A stretch of DNA of 64,000 bases from Lysobacterales bacterium. Its GTDB lineage: Bacteria > Pseudomonadota > Gammaproteobacteria > Xanthomonadales > UBA2363. The DNA lies in contig JAHCAT010000009.1 in assembly GCA_019634735.1 (NCBI GenBank), positions 124,001 to 188,000 of the forward strand. Direction: 5' to 3'. The notes below the pieces were generated by a model, which was given only the letters and a program-made list of their open reading frames with translations, was not told the DNA's origin and ran no database searches. Shown one piece after another: positions 43,577 to 52,205 of this stretch (its first letter is position 1; each line of letters starts with the position of its first letter). A program made the translations under genes and the position numbers.

Positions 43577-44365
43577 ATGGCCAACGAACGCACAGAACCC
43601 CTGCAACTGAATCTCGGATCGCTGCGCAGCGCGATGTCGCTGACGCTGCACACGCACCACGCTTCGCGCATCTGGCACGGCCGCGCGCCGACCGAGGGGC
43701 GCCCAGGCATCATCGGTCTCAACGGCTTCATCGGCGCCATGAACAAGATGAAGCGCGGCGCCGAGCAGGACGACCCGTACTCGGACTGGTGGATGCTGCG
43801 GATCGAGGACAAGCTCGCCGACACCAGGACCCGTCTGCAGACCCTGCGCGAACAGGTGGATCAGGCCTTGGCCGACGTGCCAGCGGCGCTGTCGCTGGGC
43901 GAGAACATGAACGTGCAGCCGGTGAAGCTGCCGCTGTTCGTCAATGCTCAGCTCGGTTTCATGGCGGTGTACCTGCTGGCCGACTACGACGACCTGGCAC
44001 GCAAACTCATCCTGGCGCACCACACGGCGCTTATCGACCGCAGCACCTTGGAGCGCTGGCTCAATGATGGCGCGCACGCGCTGCGCAGCCTGTTCTCGCT
44101 GGCCCAGCAGTACCGCTACTCGGGCACGACGCGCGACGACTTCGCGGCGAAGAACGCCGCGGCGCGAGCGGCGCTGGAGAAGTTCGGCGAGCTGCCGCAG
44201 GACGTGCTGGAAGGCACGCGCCGCTCGCGCTTCGCGCCACCGATCGCGCGGCGGACGACCAAGCCCGGCACGCCGCCTGCTGCGCCCGCCATCGAGCCCG
44301 ATGCGCCGGCTCACACGGATGGCGCAGCCGATGGTGCGGCGGGCGATGAGGGTACTGACGCATGA
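43577..44365 (+). CDS. TIGR03761 family ICE protein (PFL_4669 type)
   Basis: The 262-residue protein matches the TIGR03761/PFL_4669 family found only in ICEs of this class. It has LRSAMSLTLHTHHASRIWHGR, GIIGLNGFIGAMNKMKRGAEQDDPYSDWWMLRIEDKL, and ARKLILAHHTALIDRSTLERWL. The C-terminal 50 residues are Pro/Ala-rich and disordered. It heads a three-gene unit with DUF3158 and ssb through ATGA-type overlaps. The function is unknown; the link to ssb suggests DNA processing. Confidence 0.9.
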   Translation: MANERTEPLQLNLGSLRSAMSLTLHTHHASRIWHGRAPTEGRPGIIGLNGFIGAMNKMKRGAEQDDPYSDWWMLRIEDKLADTRTRLQTLREQVDQALADVPAALSLGENMNVQPVKLPLFVNAQLGFMAVYLLADYDDLARKLILAHHTALIDRSTLERWLNDGAHALRSLFSLAQQYRYSGTTRDDFAAKNAAARAALEKFGELPQDVLEGTRRSRFAPPIARRTTKPGTPPAAPAIEPDAPAHTDGAADGAAGDEGTDA

Positions 44366-44910
44366 CGGCATCGCCCCCCATCAGCCACTCCACGCGCTTC
44401 GTGGCGCTGGAACAGGCGGACTTCCAGCGGCTGGAACACGCAGGCTACCTAAAAGGCCTTTTACAGCCTTTTAAGGGTAAGGGGAGTCTGGAGACCTGGG
44501 CCAGCCAGTGCGCGGCGCTGCGCGACGACGTGATTGGCCTGGCGCAGCGGCGCGTGCTGCCCCAGGCGCGCGCCTACCCCTTCAGCCTGCTCCACGTGCA
44601 ACTGGCCCAGCAGGCCACTGGCGCAGGGACGACCTTCCTGCGCTGGCGCAACCTCGACCGTTCCTCCATGGGCGTGGCGTTGTGGGAGGCCCTGCTGGCC
44701 AACCCCGCGACGCCGGCCTCGCTGATCGACGAGCTGTACGCGATGGAACTGCAGCGCATCGTGCTGAACATGCAGATCAGCCTGACCCACAGCATCGCTC
44801 GCCAAGCCCTGGAATGCGCCAGCAAGGCCGCCCAGGCCGAAGCGGCTTACCTGCGGCGTGTCCACGGGCATACCGCGGCCGTTCCACCCACCACCAAGGA
44901 GTCACCATGA
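44362..44910 (+). CDS. DUF3158 protein
   Basis: The 182-residue all-helical protein matches DUF3158, a family restricted to this type of ICE. It overlaps the previous gene by 4 bp and the ssb start by 4 bp, so the three proteins are made together. A conserved part is FSLLHVQLAQQATGAGTTFLRWRNLDRSSMGVALWEALL. Biochemistry is unknown. Confidence 0.88.
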   Translation: MTASPPISHSTRFVALEQADFQRLEHAGYLKGLLQPFKGKGSLETWASQCAALRDDVIGLAQRRVLPQARAYPFSLLHVQLAQQATGAGTTFLRWRNLDRSSMGVALWEALLANPATPASLIDELYAMELQRIVLNMQISLTHSIARQALECASKAAQAEAAYLRRVHGHTAAVPPTTKESP

Positions 44911-45290
44911 GCACGCACTTCGTCGGCGAGGGCAACATCGGTTCTGCGCCGGACTACCGCGAATTCCCGAACGGCAACGACGAGCCGCGCCGGCTGCTTC
45001 GCCTGAACGTCTATTTCGACAACCCGATACCGAAGAAGGACGGCGAGTACGAAGATCGCGGCGGCTTCTGGGCGCCGGTGGAGCTGTGGCACCGCGACGC
45101 CGATCACTGGAAGACGCTGTATCAGAAGGGTATGCGGGTGCTGGTCGAGGGCCGCACCGTGCGCGACGAATGGGAGGACGCCGACGAGAACGAGCGCGTC
45201 ACGTTCAAGGTCGAGGCCCGGCGCGTGGGCATCCTGCCGTACCGCATCGAGTCGGTGGCGCTCAGCGCCAAGCCGGCCGGCGGACAGTAG
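44907..45290 (+). CDS. ssb: ICE-encoded single-stranded DNA-binding protein
   Basis: The 127-residue SSB-like protein consists of an OB-fold with little tail: GEGNIGSAPDYREF, RRLLRLNVYFDN, GGFWAPVELWHRD and GMRVLVEGRTVRDEW. It lacks the acidic DxDDDIPF tip of housekeeping SSB, as is normal for ICE versions. ATG 44907 overlaps the DUF3158 stop. It probably coats single-stranded transfer or replication intermediates of the element. Confidence 0.9.
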   Translation: MSTHFVGEGNIGSAPDYREFPNGNDEPRRLLRLNVYFDNPIPKKDGEYEDRGGFWAPVELWHRDADHWKTLYQKGMRVLVEGRTVRDEWEDADENERVTFKVEARRVGILPYRIESVALSAKPAGGQ

Positions 45291-45357
45291 TTCGCCCATC
45301 GCCGCTCCCCCGAGGGCGGCTGTAGCAACCGTCATACGCCCGCGATGCACCAGCGAG

Positions 45358-45374
45358 CTATCCCCAGGGGATAG
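45358..45374 (+). promoter_or_regulatory. 17-bp palindrome, copy 3
   Basis: CTATCCCCAGGGGATAG lies 68 bp after the ssb stop and 211 bp before topB, identical to the copies at 42404 and 43439. Confidence 0.7.
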
Positions 45375-45584
45375 CTCCAAGGTCGTCCACGGAGTTCCAG
45401 CCGCCCTCCCGTAACGACGCTTTTGCTGTGCCAGCTCCTGCGGTCTATGCGCACCGCTGCGGCAACGGACCGCCTGCCGATCACAAAGCGGTGTCTGCAT
45501 CAATCGGCTTCCTTGCTGCCGGCATCTCCTGGCCCCGCCAAGCTGACGCCCATCCGATGAACCGCACATTTCCAAGGAGGCTTC

Positions 45585-47600
45585 ATGCGCGTGTTCCTGT
45601 GCGAGAAGCCGTCCCAGGGCAAGGACATCGCCCGTGTGCTAGGCGCCGGCCAACGCGGCAACGGCTGCTACAGCGGCGCGGGTGTCGTCGTGACCTGGTG
45701 CATCGGTCATCTGGTGGAGGCGGTTCCGCCCGAAGGCTACGGCGAGCAATACAAGCGCTGGGCCATCGAGCAACTGCCCATTCTTCCTGAGCGTTGGCGT
45801 GTCGAGCCCAAGGCGGCGACCGCAGCGCAATTCAAGGTCGTGCAGCAGCTCGTCGCCAAGGCGGGCGAGCTGGTGATAGCGACCGACGCCGATCGCGAGG
45901 GCGAGATGATCGCCCGCGAGATCATCGACCTGTGCGGCTACCACGGGCCGATTCAGCGCCTGTGGCTGTCGGCGCTCAACGATGCGTCGATCCGCAAGGC
46001 GCTGGGTGCGCTCAAGCCGTCCGCCGAGACGCTGCCGCTGTACTACTCGGCCCTGGCCCGCTCGCGCGCCGACTGGCTGATCGGGATGAACCTGAGCCGC
46101 TTGTTCACGCTTCTAGGTCGGCAGGCCGGCTACACCGGCGTGCTGTCGGTGGGGCGCGTGCAGACGCCGACGCTGAAGCTGGTCGTCGATCGTGATCGCG
46201 AGATCGCGCGATTCGTCTCCATGCCGTATTGGGCCGTGGATGTGCTGCTATCCCATGCCGGCCAATCCTTCACCGCGAGCTGGATACCGCCCGAAGGCAG
46301 CACGGATGCAGCGGGTCGCTGCCTTCAGCAGCCGGTGGCCCAGCAGGCTGCGGATCGCATTCGCGCGGCACGCGATGCGCAGGTCGTGTCGGTGGACACC
46401 GAGCGCGTGCGCGAGGCACCGCCGCTGCCGTTCGACCTGGGCACGCTGCAGGAGGTGTGCTCCAAGCAGTTGGGCCTCGACGTGCAGGAGACGCTGGACA
46501 TTGCCCAGGCGCTGTACGAGACGCACAAGGCGACAACGTATCCGCGCTCGGATTCGGGCTACCTGCCCGAGAGCATGCTGGCTGAGATGCCGACCGTACT
46601 CGACAGCCTGGTCAAGACCGACCCCAGCCTGCGGCCGCTGATCGAGCGCCTGGATCGCCAACTGCGCTCGCGTGCATGGAACGACGGCAAGGTGTCGGCT
46701 CACCACGGCATCATCCCGACGCTGGAACCCGCCAACCTGTCGGCCATGAGCGAGAAGGAGCTGGCCGTCTACCGGCTGATCCGCGCCCATTACCTCGCGC
46801 AGTTCCTCCCACACCATGAGTTCGACCGCACGATGGCGCAGTTCTCGTGCGGCGGTCAGTCGCTGGCGGCCGTGGGCAAGCAGATCGCCGTCACCGGCTG
46901 GCGCGAGGTGCTGGCGACGCCGGGGCCGGACGATGCCGATGGCGAGGATGCGCAGCGCAGCCAGGTGCTGCCCGCCCTGCATGCGGGCCTGTCCTGCCCG
47001 GTCGGAAAGGTGGATCTCAAGGCGCTGAAGACGCTGCCGCCCAAACCCTACACGCAGGGCGAGCTGATCAAGGCCATGAAGACCGTCGCCAAGTTCGTGA
47101 CCGACCCGCGCCTGAAACAGAAGCTGCGAGATACCACCGGCATCGGCACCGAGGCGACACGCGCCAACATCATCAACGGTCTGATCGGTCGCGGCTACCT
47201 GGTCAAGAAAGGCCGTGCCGTCCGCGCTTCCGACGCGGCATTCACGCTCATCGACGCGGTGCCCTCGGCCATCGCCGACCCCGGCACCACGGCGGTGTGG
47301 GAGCACGCGCTCGACATGATCGAGGCCGGCCAGATGGCGTTGGACACCTTCATCGAGAAGCAGGCCGCGTGGGTCGGCCAGCTCGTGCAGCAGTACCGCG
47401 GCGCAACGCTCTCGCTCAAGCTGCCGCCGGCGCCGGCCTGCCCGCAGTGCGGCGCGCCGATGCAGCAGCGCACGGGCAAGAGCGGCGCGTTCTGGTCCTG
47501 CTCGCGCTACCCGGACTGCAAGGGCACGCTGCCGATCGAGTCCCCGACGGGCCGGCGCAGCGCACCGCGCAAGCGGCGCGCTGCCTCCAAGGCGTCCTGA
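45585..47600 (+). CDS. topB: DNA topoisomerase III of the ICE
   Basis: The 671-residue type IA topoisomerase has the Toprim start MRVFLCEKPSQGKDIARVLG, the metal-binding D101-x-D103-x-E105 in ATDADREGE, the conserved LSVGRVQTPTLKLVVDRD, the active-site Tyr319 (TTYPRSDSGYLPESM), and a C-terminal four-cysteine zinc finger (CPQCGAPM, then CSRYPDC). TopB is part of every ICE of this class and may decatenate or help conjugative replication. ATG 45585 is preceded by AAGGAGG. Confidence 0.95.
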   Translation: MRVFLCEKPSQGKDIARVLGAGQRGNGCYSGAGVVVTWCIGHLVEAVPPEGYGEQYKRWAIEQLPILPERWRVEPKAATAAQFKVVQQLVAKAGELVIATDADREGEMIAREIIDLCGYHGPIQRLWLSALNDASIRKALGALKPSAETLPLYYSALARSRADWLIGMNLSRLFTLLGRQAGYTGVLSVGRVQTPTLKLVVDRDREIARFVSMPYWAVDVLLSHAGQSFTASWIPPEGSTDAAGRCLQQPVAQQAADRIRAARDAQVVSVDTERVREAPPLPFDLGTLQEVCSKQLGLDVQETLDIAQALYETHKATTYPRSDSGYLPESMLAEMPTVLDSLVKTDPSLRPLIERLDRQLRSRAWNDGKVSAHHGIIPTLEPANLSAMSEKELAVYRLIRAHYLAQFLPHHEFDRTMAQFSCGGQSLAAVGKQIAVTGWREVLATPGPDDADGEDAQRSQVLPALHAGLSCPVGKVDLKALKTLPPKPYTQGELIKAMKTVAKFVTDPRLKQKLRDTTGIGTEATRANIINGLIGRGYLVKKGRAVRASDAAFTLIDAVPSAIADPGTTAVWEHALDMIEAGQMALDTFIEKQAAWVGQLVQQYRGATLSLKLPPAPACPQCGAPMQQRTGKSGAFWSCSRYPDCKGTLPIESPTGRRSAPRKRRAASKAS

Positions 47601-48170
47601 TCCTCGCTTTTCCCCTGCCGCGCCGGCCACTTCACTGGCGGCGAGGCAAACGTCCCGCACCGCGCGGGACTCCAAAGCGCGCGTCTCCTTCTGCAACGGT
47701 GTGCGCGCCCCGTCTGCCCGGCATCGGGCGACGGGGCGAGAAGGTCATTGCTCCACGAATCGCGCCCGCCGCCATTCCCTTGATCGGTGTGCCTTGCCTC
47801 GGCCACGAGGGGCTTCCTGACGCCTTGCCGCCGCGCGAGCCGTGAGGAGGCCACTTGGGCCGAGGGTATTCCGTGCCGGTGCCCGCCGGCGGAACAACGG
47901 GCTCCCTTTGTGCGCGTATGCGTGCCAAAGGTTTCCGGCCCCAGCCACGAAACGGGCCGGATGCGATTGCTGACGCAGCGAACGGCTTTGACGACGGCCC
48001 GCGCTGACGCAGCCCACAGGTGGTTTTCCTTCCTCTCCAGCCGAAGGCCCGCGTGGCCTTCGGCGCCCTGGTCCTTGCCTTGTCCCGTGACGCGGGCCTG
48101 CGCTAAAGCGGGCCGTCCGCGATTCGGTTTTCCCTGCGACGGCAGCCATGCCTCGCGCCCATCCTCACGC
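47601..48170. other. Structured intergenic region after topB, no gene
   Basis: No protein-like frame exists in either strand, but the DNA is full of strong hairpins. CGCCCCGTC-T-GCCCG, GCAT loop, CGGGC-GACGGGGCG forms a 14-bp near-perfect stem at 47706-47738. CCGAAGGCC/GGCCTTCGG with a 5-nt loop lies at 48041-48063, and GTCCCGC/GCGGGAC lies near 47652. It may contain topB termination, a non-coding RNA, or a transfer origin; none can be chosen from sequence alone. Confidence 0.5.
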
Positions 48171-48250
48171 CATGCGTTGCTGACAGTCGTCAGCGGCATG
48201 CCCTGGCAGTCCCGGTCTTCAAGACTGCAACGCGGTTCGCCGCGTTGACC
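48171..48250 (+). ncRNA. Three-hairpin ICE leader RNA, copy A
   Basis: Stem P1 is GCTGAC-AGTC-GTCAGC (48178-48193). P2 is GCAGTC with GACTGC around an 11-nt loop ending CTTCAA, and P3 is CGCGG-TTCG-CCGCG. The same three stems recur at 59474 and 60993 with compensatory changes. It lies about 130 bp before the small gene at 48381. Confidence 0.7.
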
Positions 48251-48317
48251 GATCCAGTCCGCTTCGCATCGCCCACCGCGGACGCTCGCCGGCCTGGCGA
48301 CGATGCACTTTTCTCAA

Positions 48318-48360
48318 CCACCCGAGGGGAACCCCATCCCCTGCGGGATGCGTGCTCCCC
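48318..48360 (+). promoter_or_regulatory. Start-proximal leader hairpin, copy 1
   Basis: CCACCCGAGGGGAAC is followed by CATCCC-CTGC-GGGATG (48335-48350) and then CTCCCC, which can pair with GAGGGG as an outer stem. It ends 21 nt before ATG 48381. Four similar leaders occur at 58581, 59582, 61148 and 62473. Confidence 0.55.
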
Positions 48361-48380
48361 GACCCACCAAGGAGCACGGC

Positions 48381-48617
48381 ATGTCTGAACCTTCCGCATC
48401 TTCCTCTGCAACCGCAGTACGCAGTGGTGCGCTGGCGCTGTCCTGGACCGGCAAGCGTCTGCCGCTACAGGTGCTGCGCAGCGCGGCCGGCCACTACATC
48501 GGCACGCAAGACGACGAAGGCCCGGTATCGCGGGAGTCCGTCGAGTATTTCCCGACCCACCTCGCAGCACAGCGCGCCCTGGATACCCATGCCTGGACAC
48601 AGCGCGCTCACCCCTGA
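48381..48617 (+). CDS. Small conserved ICE protein
   Basis: The 78-residue protein starts at ATG 48381, 9 bp after AAGGAG. It has an N-terminal Ser/Ala-rich tail, then LALSWTGKRLPLQVLRSAAGHYIGTQDDEGPVSRESVEYFPT, a compact beta-rich domain. Its placement after topB with an ICE-type RNA leader marks it as a member of the element's accessory replication block. Function unknown. Confidence 0.75.
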   Translation: MSEPSASSSATAVRSGALALSWTGKRLPLQVLRSAAGHYIGTQDDEGPVSRESVEYFPTHLAAQRALDTHAWTQRAHP

Positions 48618-48642
48618 TTCCCACCCTTCAAGGAGTTCTCTC

Positions 48643-48777
48643 ATGAATCTGTCTTTACCCGAAGACGTGCTCGATCAGATGGCGCTGGAACAGGCGCACT
48701 TCGACGCTGCACCGCAGGCCTTCTTCGAGGCCTGGAAGCGCGGCGCGCAGATCGCCGGCCACGAGTGGTTCGCCTGA
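48643..48777 (+). CDS. Small ICE protein of 44 residues
   Basis: MNLSLPEDVLDQMALEQ and the following FFEAWKRGAQIAGHEW form a short helical protein. ATG 48643 lies 7 bp after AAGGAG, 25 bp after the previous gene. The stop at 48775 coincides with the point where phage-like sequence begins, so the C-terminus may have been trimmed. No function is known. Confidence 0.6.
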   Translation: MNLSLPEDVLDQMALEQAHFDAAPQAFFEAWKRGAQIAGHEWFA

Positions 48778-48989
48778 AAGGTGAGCTGGTCGATCGGCCA
48801 CAGGCCATCGCGCATGTGTTCAAGTTGGCCCGCTCCGAGCGCGATGCCTGGCTCAACTGGCCCGCGCGCATCTCGGCGCAGATGGCTGCCAGACTCGATG
48901 TCGATCCGCATGCCATGCACGTGGCGCTGGAAGCCGCTGTGCGTGAACACCTGCAAGAGCTGGGCGAATTGCGTCCTCGGGTGGACTGA
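48778..48989 (+). pseudogene. 3' fragment of a phage terminase small-subunit-like gene
   Basis: The frame (open from GTG 48765, overlapping the preceding stop) encodes LKGELVDRPQAIAHVFKLARSERDAWLNWPARISAQMAARLDVDPHAMHVALEAAVREHLQELGELRPRVD. This has the C-terminal pattern of proteins encoded just before GpA-type terminases: a charged helix, a W-P-x-R segment and a terminal HLxELG. The usual N-terminal helix-turn-helix is missing, so it is a truncated relic. Its stop overlaps the next ATG, as in intact phage pairs. Confidence 0.5.
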
Positions 48990-49129
48990 TGCTGGACGTG
49001 GATTACGAAGGCGCGGCAGAAATCGAGCGCGCTTGGCGCGAAGGACTGACACCGGACCCACTGTTGACCGTACCCGGATGCAGGAACTTTCTCGTGCGCT
49101 TGCCGAGTCGATTGGCGACGTCTCGGTGA
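48989..49129 (+). pseudogene. 5' fragment of a GpA-type terminase large subunit
   Basis: ATG 48989 begins MLDVDYEGAAEIERAWREGL and continues TPDPLLTV, the N-terminus typical of lambda GpA-like large terminases, which continue SEWADRHR. After codon 28 (about 49072) the homology stops and the frame runs out in unrelated sequence at 49127. The next bases belong to a ChpA-like kinase gene. This fixes a recombination junction at about 49060-49075. Confidence 0.6.
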
Positions 49130-50655
49130 TCCACGGTTCACTGGAACAGCTCCAGGCGCAGAGCGCCGCGCTGCTCGGCCAGCAGGGCCGCGTCGCGGCA
49201 GACGTACAGCAGGGTTTGATGCAGACGCTCATGGTGCCGTTCTCGCGCATGGCGCCGCGCCTGCAGCGGCTCGTCCAGCAGGCGAGCGCAGAACATGGCA
49301 AGCGCGTGGAGCTGGTCTTCGAGGGAGTTGAAGCAGAGCTCGACCGCAAGCTGTACGACCGCATCGGCGCGCCGCTCGAACATCTGCTGCGCAACGCCGT
49401 CGTTCACGGCATCGAGCTGCCACAGCAGCGCGCCGCCCAGGGCAAGCCACTGTCCGGACGGATCGTGCTCGGCCTGCGTCGCGAAGGCGCGCAGTTCGTC
49501 ATCGAGCTGAACGATGATGGGCGGGGGTTGGATCTGGACGCCATCCGCCGTGTCGCCATCGCGCGCGGGCTGCTCGCGGAACACGCGACGATCAGCGACG
49601 CGGAGCTCGGGCAGTTCATCTTTGCGCCCGGGTTCTCCACGGCGCGCAGCCTGACCCAGGATGCCGGCCGTGGCGTTGGCATGGACGTGGCCATGTCCGA
49701 AATCCGCGCCCTTGGAGGCAGTCTCGACTTCTCCTCGGTGCCGGGCCGCGGGCTGCGTTTTCTGCTGCGCCTGCCGCTGGCGATGGTCGTTGCCCGCGCG
49801 CTGCTGGTCGAGGCGGGTGCCGAGGCCTATGCCGTACCGGTGCCGAGCATCGAGGCCGTCGTGCGCCTGCCGGCCGAACAGGCGGCCGCCTTGCTGTCCG
49901 GATCGACGGCGGGCGGAAAGGCGGATGCGATGTTCGATCATGGGGGCGAGCCCTATCGCGTGCTGCATCTTGCGGACTGGGTCGGGACACCGCGCGCGAG
50001 TGCGCGCGAGGGTGAGGCGCGCCACGCAATCCTGCTGCGGCAGTCGGGCGGTGACGCGCGCCTGCGGCGGGTTGCCCTGGTGGTCGACCGTCTGCTGGGG
50101 CACAGGGAAATCGTCTCCAAACCGGTCGGCCCGCTGGTCAGCGCGATCGCCGGTGTCGGCGGTGCCACGCTGCTGGCGGATGGGCGCGTGGTCGTCATTC
50201 TGGATCTGCCCGGCTTGCTGTCCAGCCGTTCGCTCGACGCAGCGGCGCCGCAAGCCACGGATGTCGCCGCGCTCCGGCGGCCGCAGATTCTGATCGTGGA
50301 CGATTCGATCACCGTGCGTCGGGTGACCGAGCGCCTGCTGGAGCGCAATGGCTATGCAACGCGCTCCGCCCGCGACGGGCTGGAGGCGATCGCAATGCTG
50401 CAGGAGCAGCGGCCGGCAGCGATCCTGCTCGACATCGAAATGCCACGCGCGGACGGCTTTGAAGTGGCCGGCTTCGTCCGCAACACGCCCGAGCTGGCGG
50501 GCACCCCGATCATCATCATCACCTCGCGTTCCGGGGACAAGCATCGCGAACGCGCGGCGCGGTACGGCATTGCCCGCTATCTGGTCAAGCCCTACCAGGA
50601 AGACGGCCTGCTGGCTGCGCTGCACGCTGTCCTGCAGACGGAGTCTGCGCAATGA
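49058..50655 (+). pseudogene. 5'-truncated ChpA/CheA-type hybrid kinase (P3-P4-CheW-receiver)
   Basis: From VDRTRMQELSRALAES on, the frame matches ChpA/PilL of type IV pilus chemosensory systems. It has the P3 dimer helices, the P4 kinase with N-box (EHLLRNAVVHGIELP), DDGRG and GRGVGMDV, a CheW-like P5 domain, and a receiver with DD at its start and phospho-Asp (LLDIEMPRADGFE). The Hpt and upstream parts are missing because the gene is joined to a terminase fragment. ATG 49078 could still start a 525-residue product that has no phosphorylatable His domain. Confidence 0.75.
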
Positions 50656-51155
50656 GCGATCTGCGTCTGGATGCGGTGTTGATTCCACTGCGCACCACGG
50701 ATGCCCTGCTGTTGCCGAATCTGGCCGTGCTGGACGTGCTCGGCAACACCGAGCTTGCGGCCGCCGCCAGCTCAGTGCCCGGCTGGCTGGCAGGACATTG
50801 CGACTGGCAGGGGCAGCGTGTGCCGGTGATCCGCTTCGAGCAGTTCGTGCCTACGCCGCTGCCGGTGGACGCGGACATCCCCCCGCGGCGCGAGCGTATC
50901 GTGATCCTCCAGGGTCTGAGTCTGCCGCTTGCCGAAGATACGGAAGAGGGTGCGCCCGTCACGGGTCGGCTGTTCGGTGTGATCAGTGTCGGCCATCCGC
51001 ACATGGTGACCGTCAATCGCATGGCCATTGCGGCAGCACCCGCACAACCCGGCGATGCGACGGCGCGCGTGCTGTCACGGGTGCGGCTGGCCAACCGTGC
51101 TGCGGTGATTCCCGATCTCGCCGGTATCGACGCACAGCTTGCCGTGCTCCCCTGA
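50652..51155 (+). CDS. CheW-like protein (ChpC-like)
   Basis: The 167-residue protein overlaps the kinase stop by ATGA and has a CheW-type SH3-like fold: LDAVLIPLRTTDALLLPNLAVLDVLG, WQGQRVPVIRFEQF, then GRLFGVISVG. In type IV pilus systems ChpC follows ChpA and adapts receptors to the kinase. Here both genes were moved together into the ICE as a chromosomal fragment. A full ChpA is probably encoded elsewhere in the donor genome. Confidence 0.75.
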   Translation: MSDLRLDAVLIPLRTTDALLLPNLAVLDVLGNTELAAAASSVPGWLAGHCDWQGQRVPVIRFEQFVPTPLPVDADIPPRRERIVILQGLSLPLAEDTEEGAPVTGRLFGVISVGHPHMVTVNRMAIAAAPAQPGDATARVLSRVRLANRAAVIPDLAGIDAQLAVLP

Positions 51156-51161
51156 TCCGCG

Positions 51162-52109
51162 ATGACATCGATGCCTGTCACCAGCCGCTACGCGGTGCTG
51201 TCGATTGCGGCTGCCCTGCTCACCATGGCGCTCAAGTTTGCCGCATGGAAGATCACCGGCTCGGTGGGGCTGCTGTCCGACGCGATGGAAAGCTTCGTCA
51301 ATCTGGGTGCGGCGCTCACTGCGTTCACCCTGCTCTGGGTTGCCGCACAGCCACCGGATGCCGGACACGCCTACGGCCATGGCAAGGCGGAATATTTCGC
51401 TGGCGTGTTCGAAGGTGTGCTGATCGTTTTTGCCGCCACGGCGATACTCTGGGCCGCACTGCCGCGCCTGGTCCATCCGCAGCCCTTGCAGCATTCGCTG
51501 CCCGGCCTGAGTGTGACCGCGCTTGCGGCAGCGGTGAATGGCGGCGTCTCGTGGGTTCTGCGCCGGGCCGGGGAGCGCCTGCACTCGGTGGCTCTGCGCG
51601 CCGATGCGGCGCATCTGATGGGCGATGTCTGGACCTCGGTGGCACTGATCGTTGGTGTCGGGCTGGTCGCACTCACCGATTGGTACGTGCTCGATCCGCT
51701 GCTGGCCATCGCTGCGGCAGCCTGGATCCTGTGGACCGGCATCCATCTGGTGCGCGAGTCCACCAGTGGCCTGATGGATGCCGCGTGGCCGGAAGACGCA
51801 CTGGCTCGACTGCATGCGGAACTGGATCGCCATCGAGCGCCGGGCATCGACTTCCACGCCATCCGCACGCGGCGCTCAGGGCCCTTGAACTTTGTATCCA
51901 TGCACGTGCTGGTGCCTGGCGAATGGAGCGTGCAGCGCGCGCACGATTTCGTCGAAACCGTGGAGGCCGGCATCGCGGCGCAGTTCTCGCCGGTCAGCGT
52001 GCTGACGCATCTGGAACCGATCGAAGATCCGCTGGCGCATCACGATCTGGATCTGGGCCGGCCGCCACCGGACCCGGCAGCAGGCGACCTGCACGAAACG
52101 CGGGGATAG
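51162..52109 (+). CDS. Cation diffusion facilitator (CDF) metal exporter
   Basis: The 315-residue protein has six predicted helices and the CDF metal sites: SVGLLSDAMESFVNLGAA in helix 2, HAYGHGKAEYFAG after it, and RADAAHLMGDVWTSVALIVG in helix 5. The cytoplasmic C-terminal domain is ferredoxin-like (LNFVSMHVLVPGEWSVQRAHDFVETVE). It should export Zn2+, Fe2+, Co2+ or a related divalent ion against H+. It begins 6 bp after the CheW-like gene. Confidence 0.9.
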   Translation: MTSMPVTSRYAVLSIAAALLTMALKFAAWKITGSVGLLSDAMESFVNLGAALTAFTLLWVAAQPPDAGHAYGHGKAEYFAGVFEGVLIVFAATAILWAALPRLVHPQPLQHSLPGLSVTALAAAVNGGVSWVLRRAGERLHSVALRADAAHLMGDVWTSVALIVGVGLVALTDWYVLDPLLAIAAAAWILWTGIHLVRESTSGLMDAAWPEDALARLHAELDRHRAPGIDFHAIRTRRSGPLNFVSMHVLVPGEWSVQRAHDFVETVEAGIAAQFSPVSVLTHLEPIEDPLAHHDLDLGRPPPDPAAGDLHETRG

Positions 52110-52205
52110 GGCTTCCTACGGTCGGAAGATTCCGGACTTCCTCGGCTCTTCATCGCTCTTGCGGAGTGCCTGCGGATACATAGCGTGTGTCAGCTTGATC
52201 CAGTG

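Noticed and set aside
48765-49129. Complete small prophage inside the ICE
   Set aside because: Only about 300 bp of terminase-like coding sequence is present; no capsid, tail, lysis or integrase genes follow, so it is a relic.
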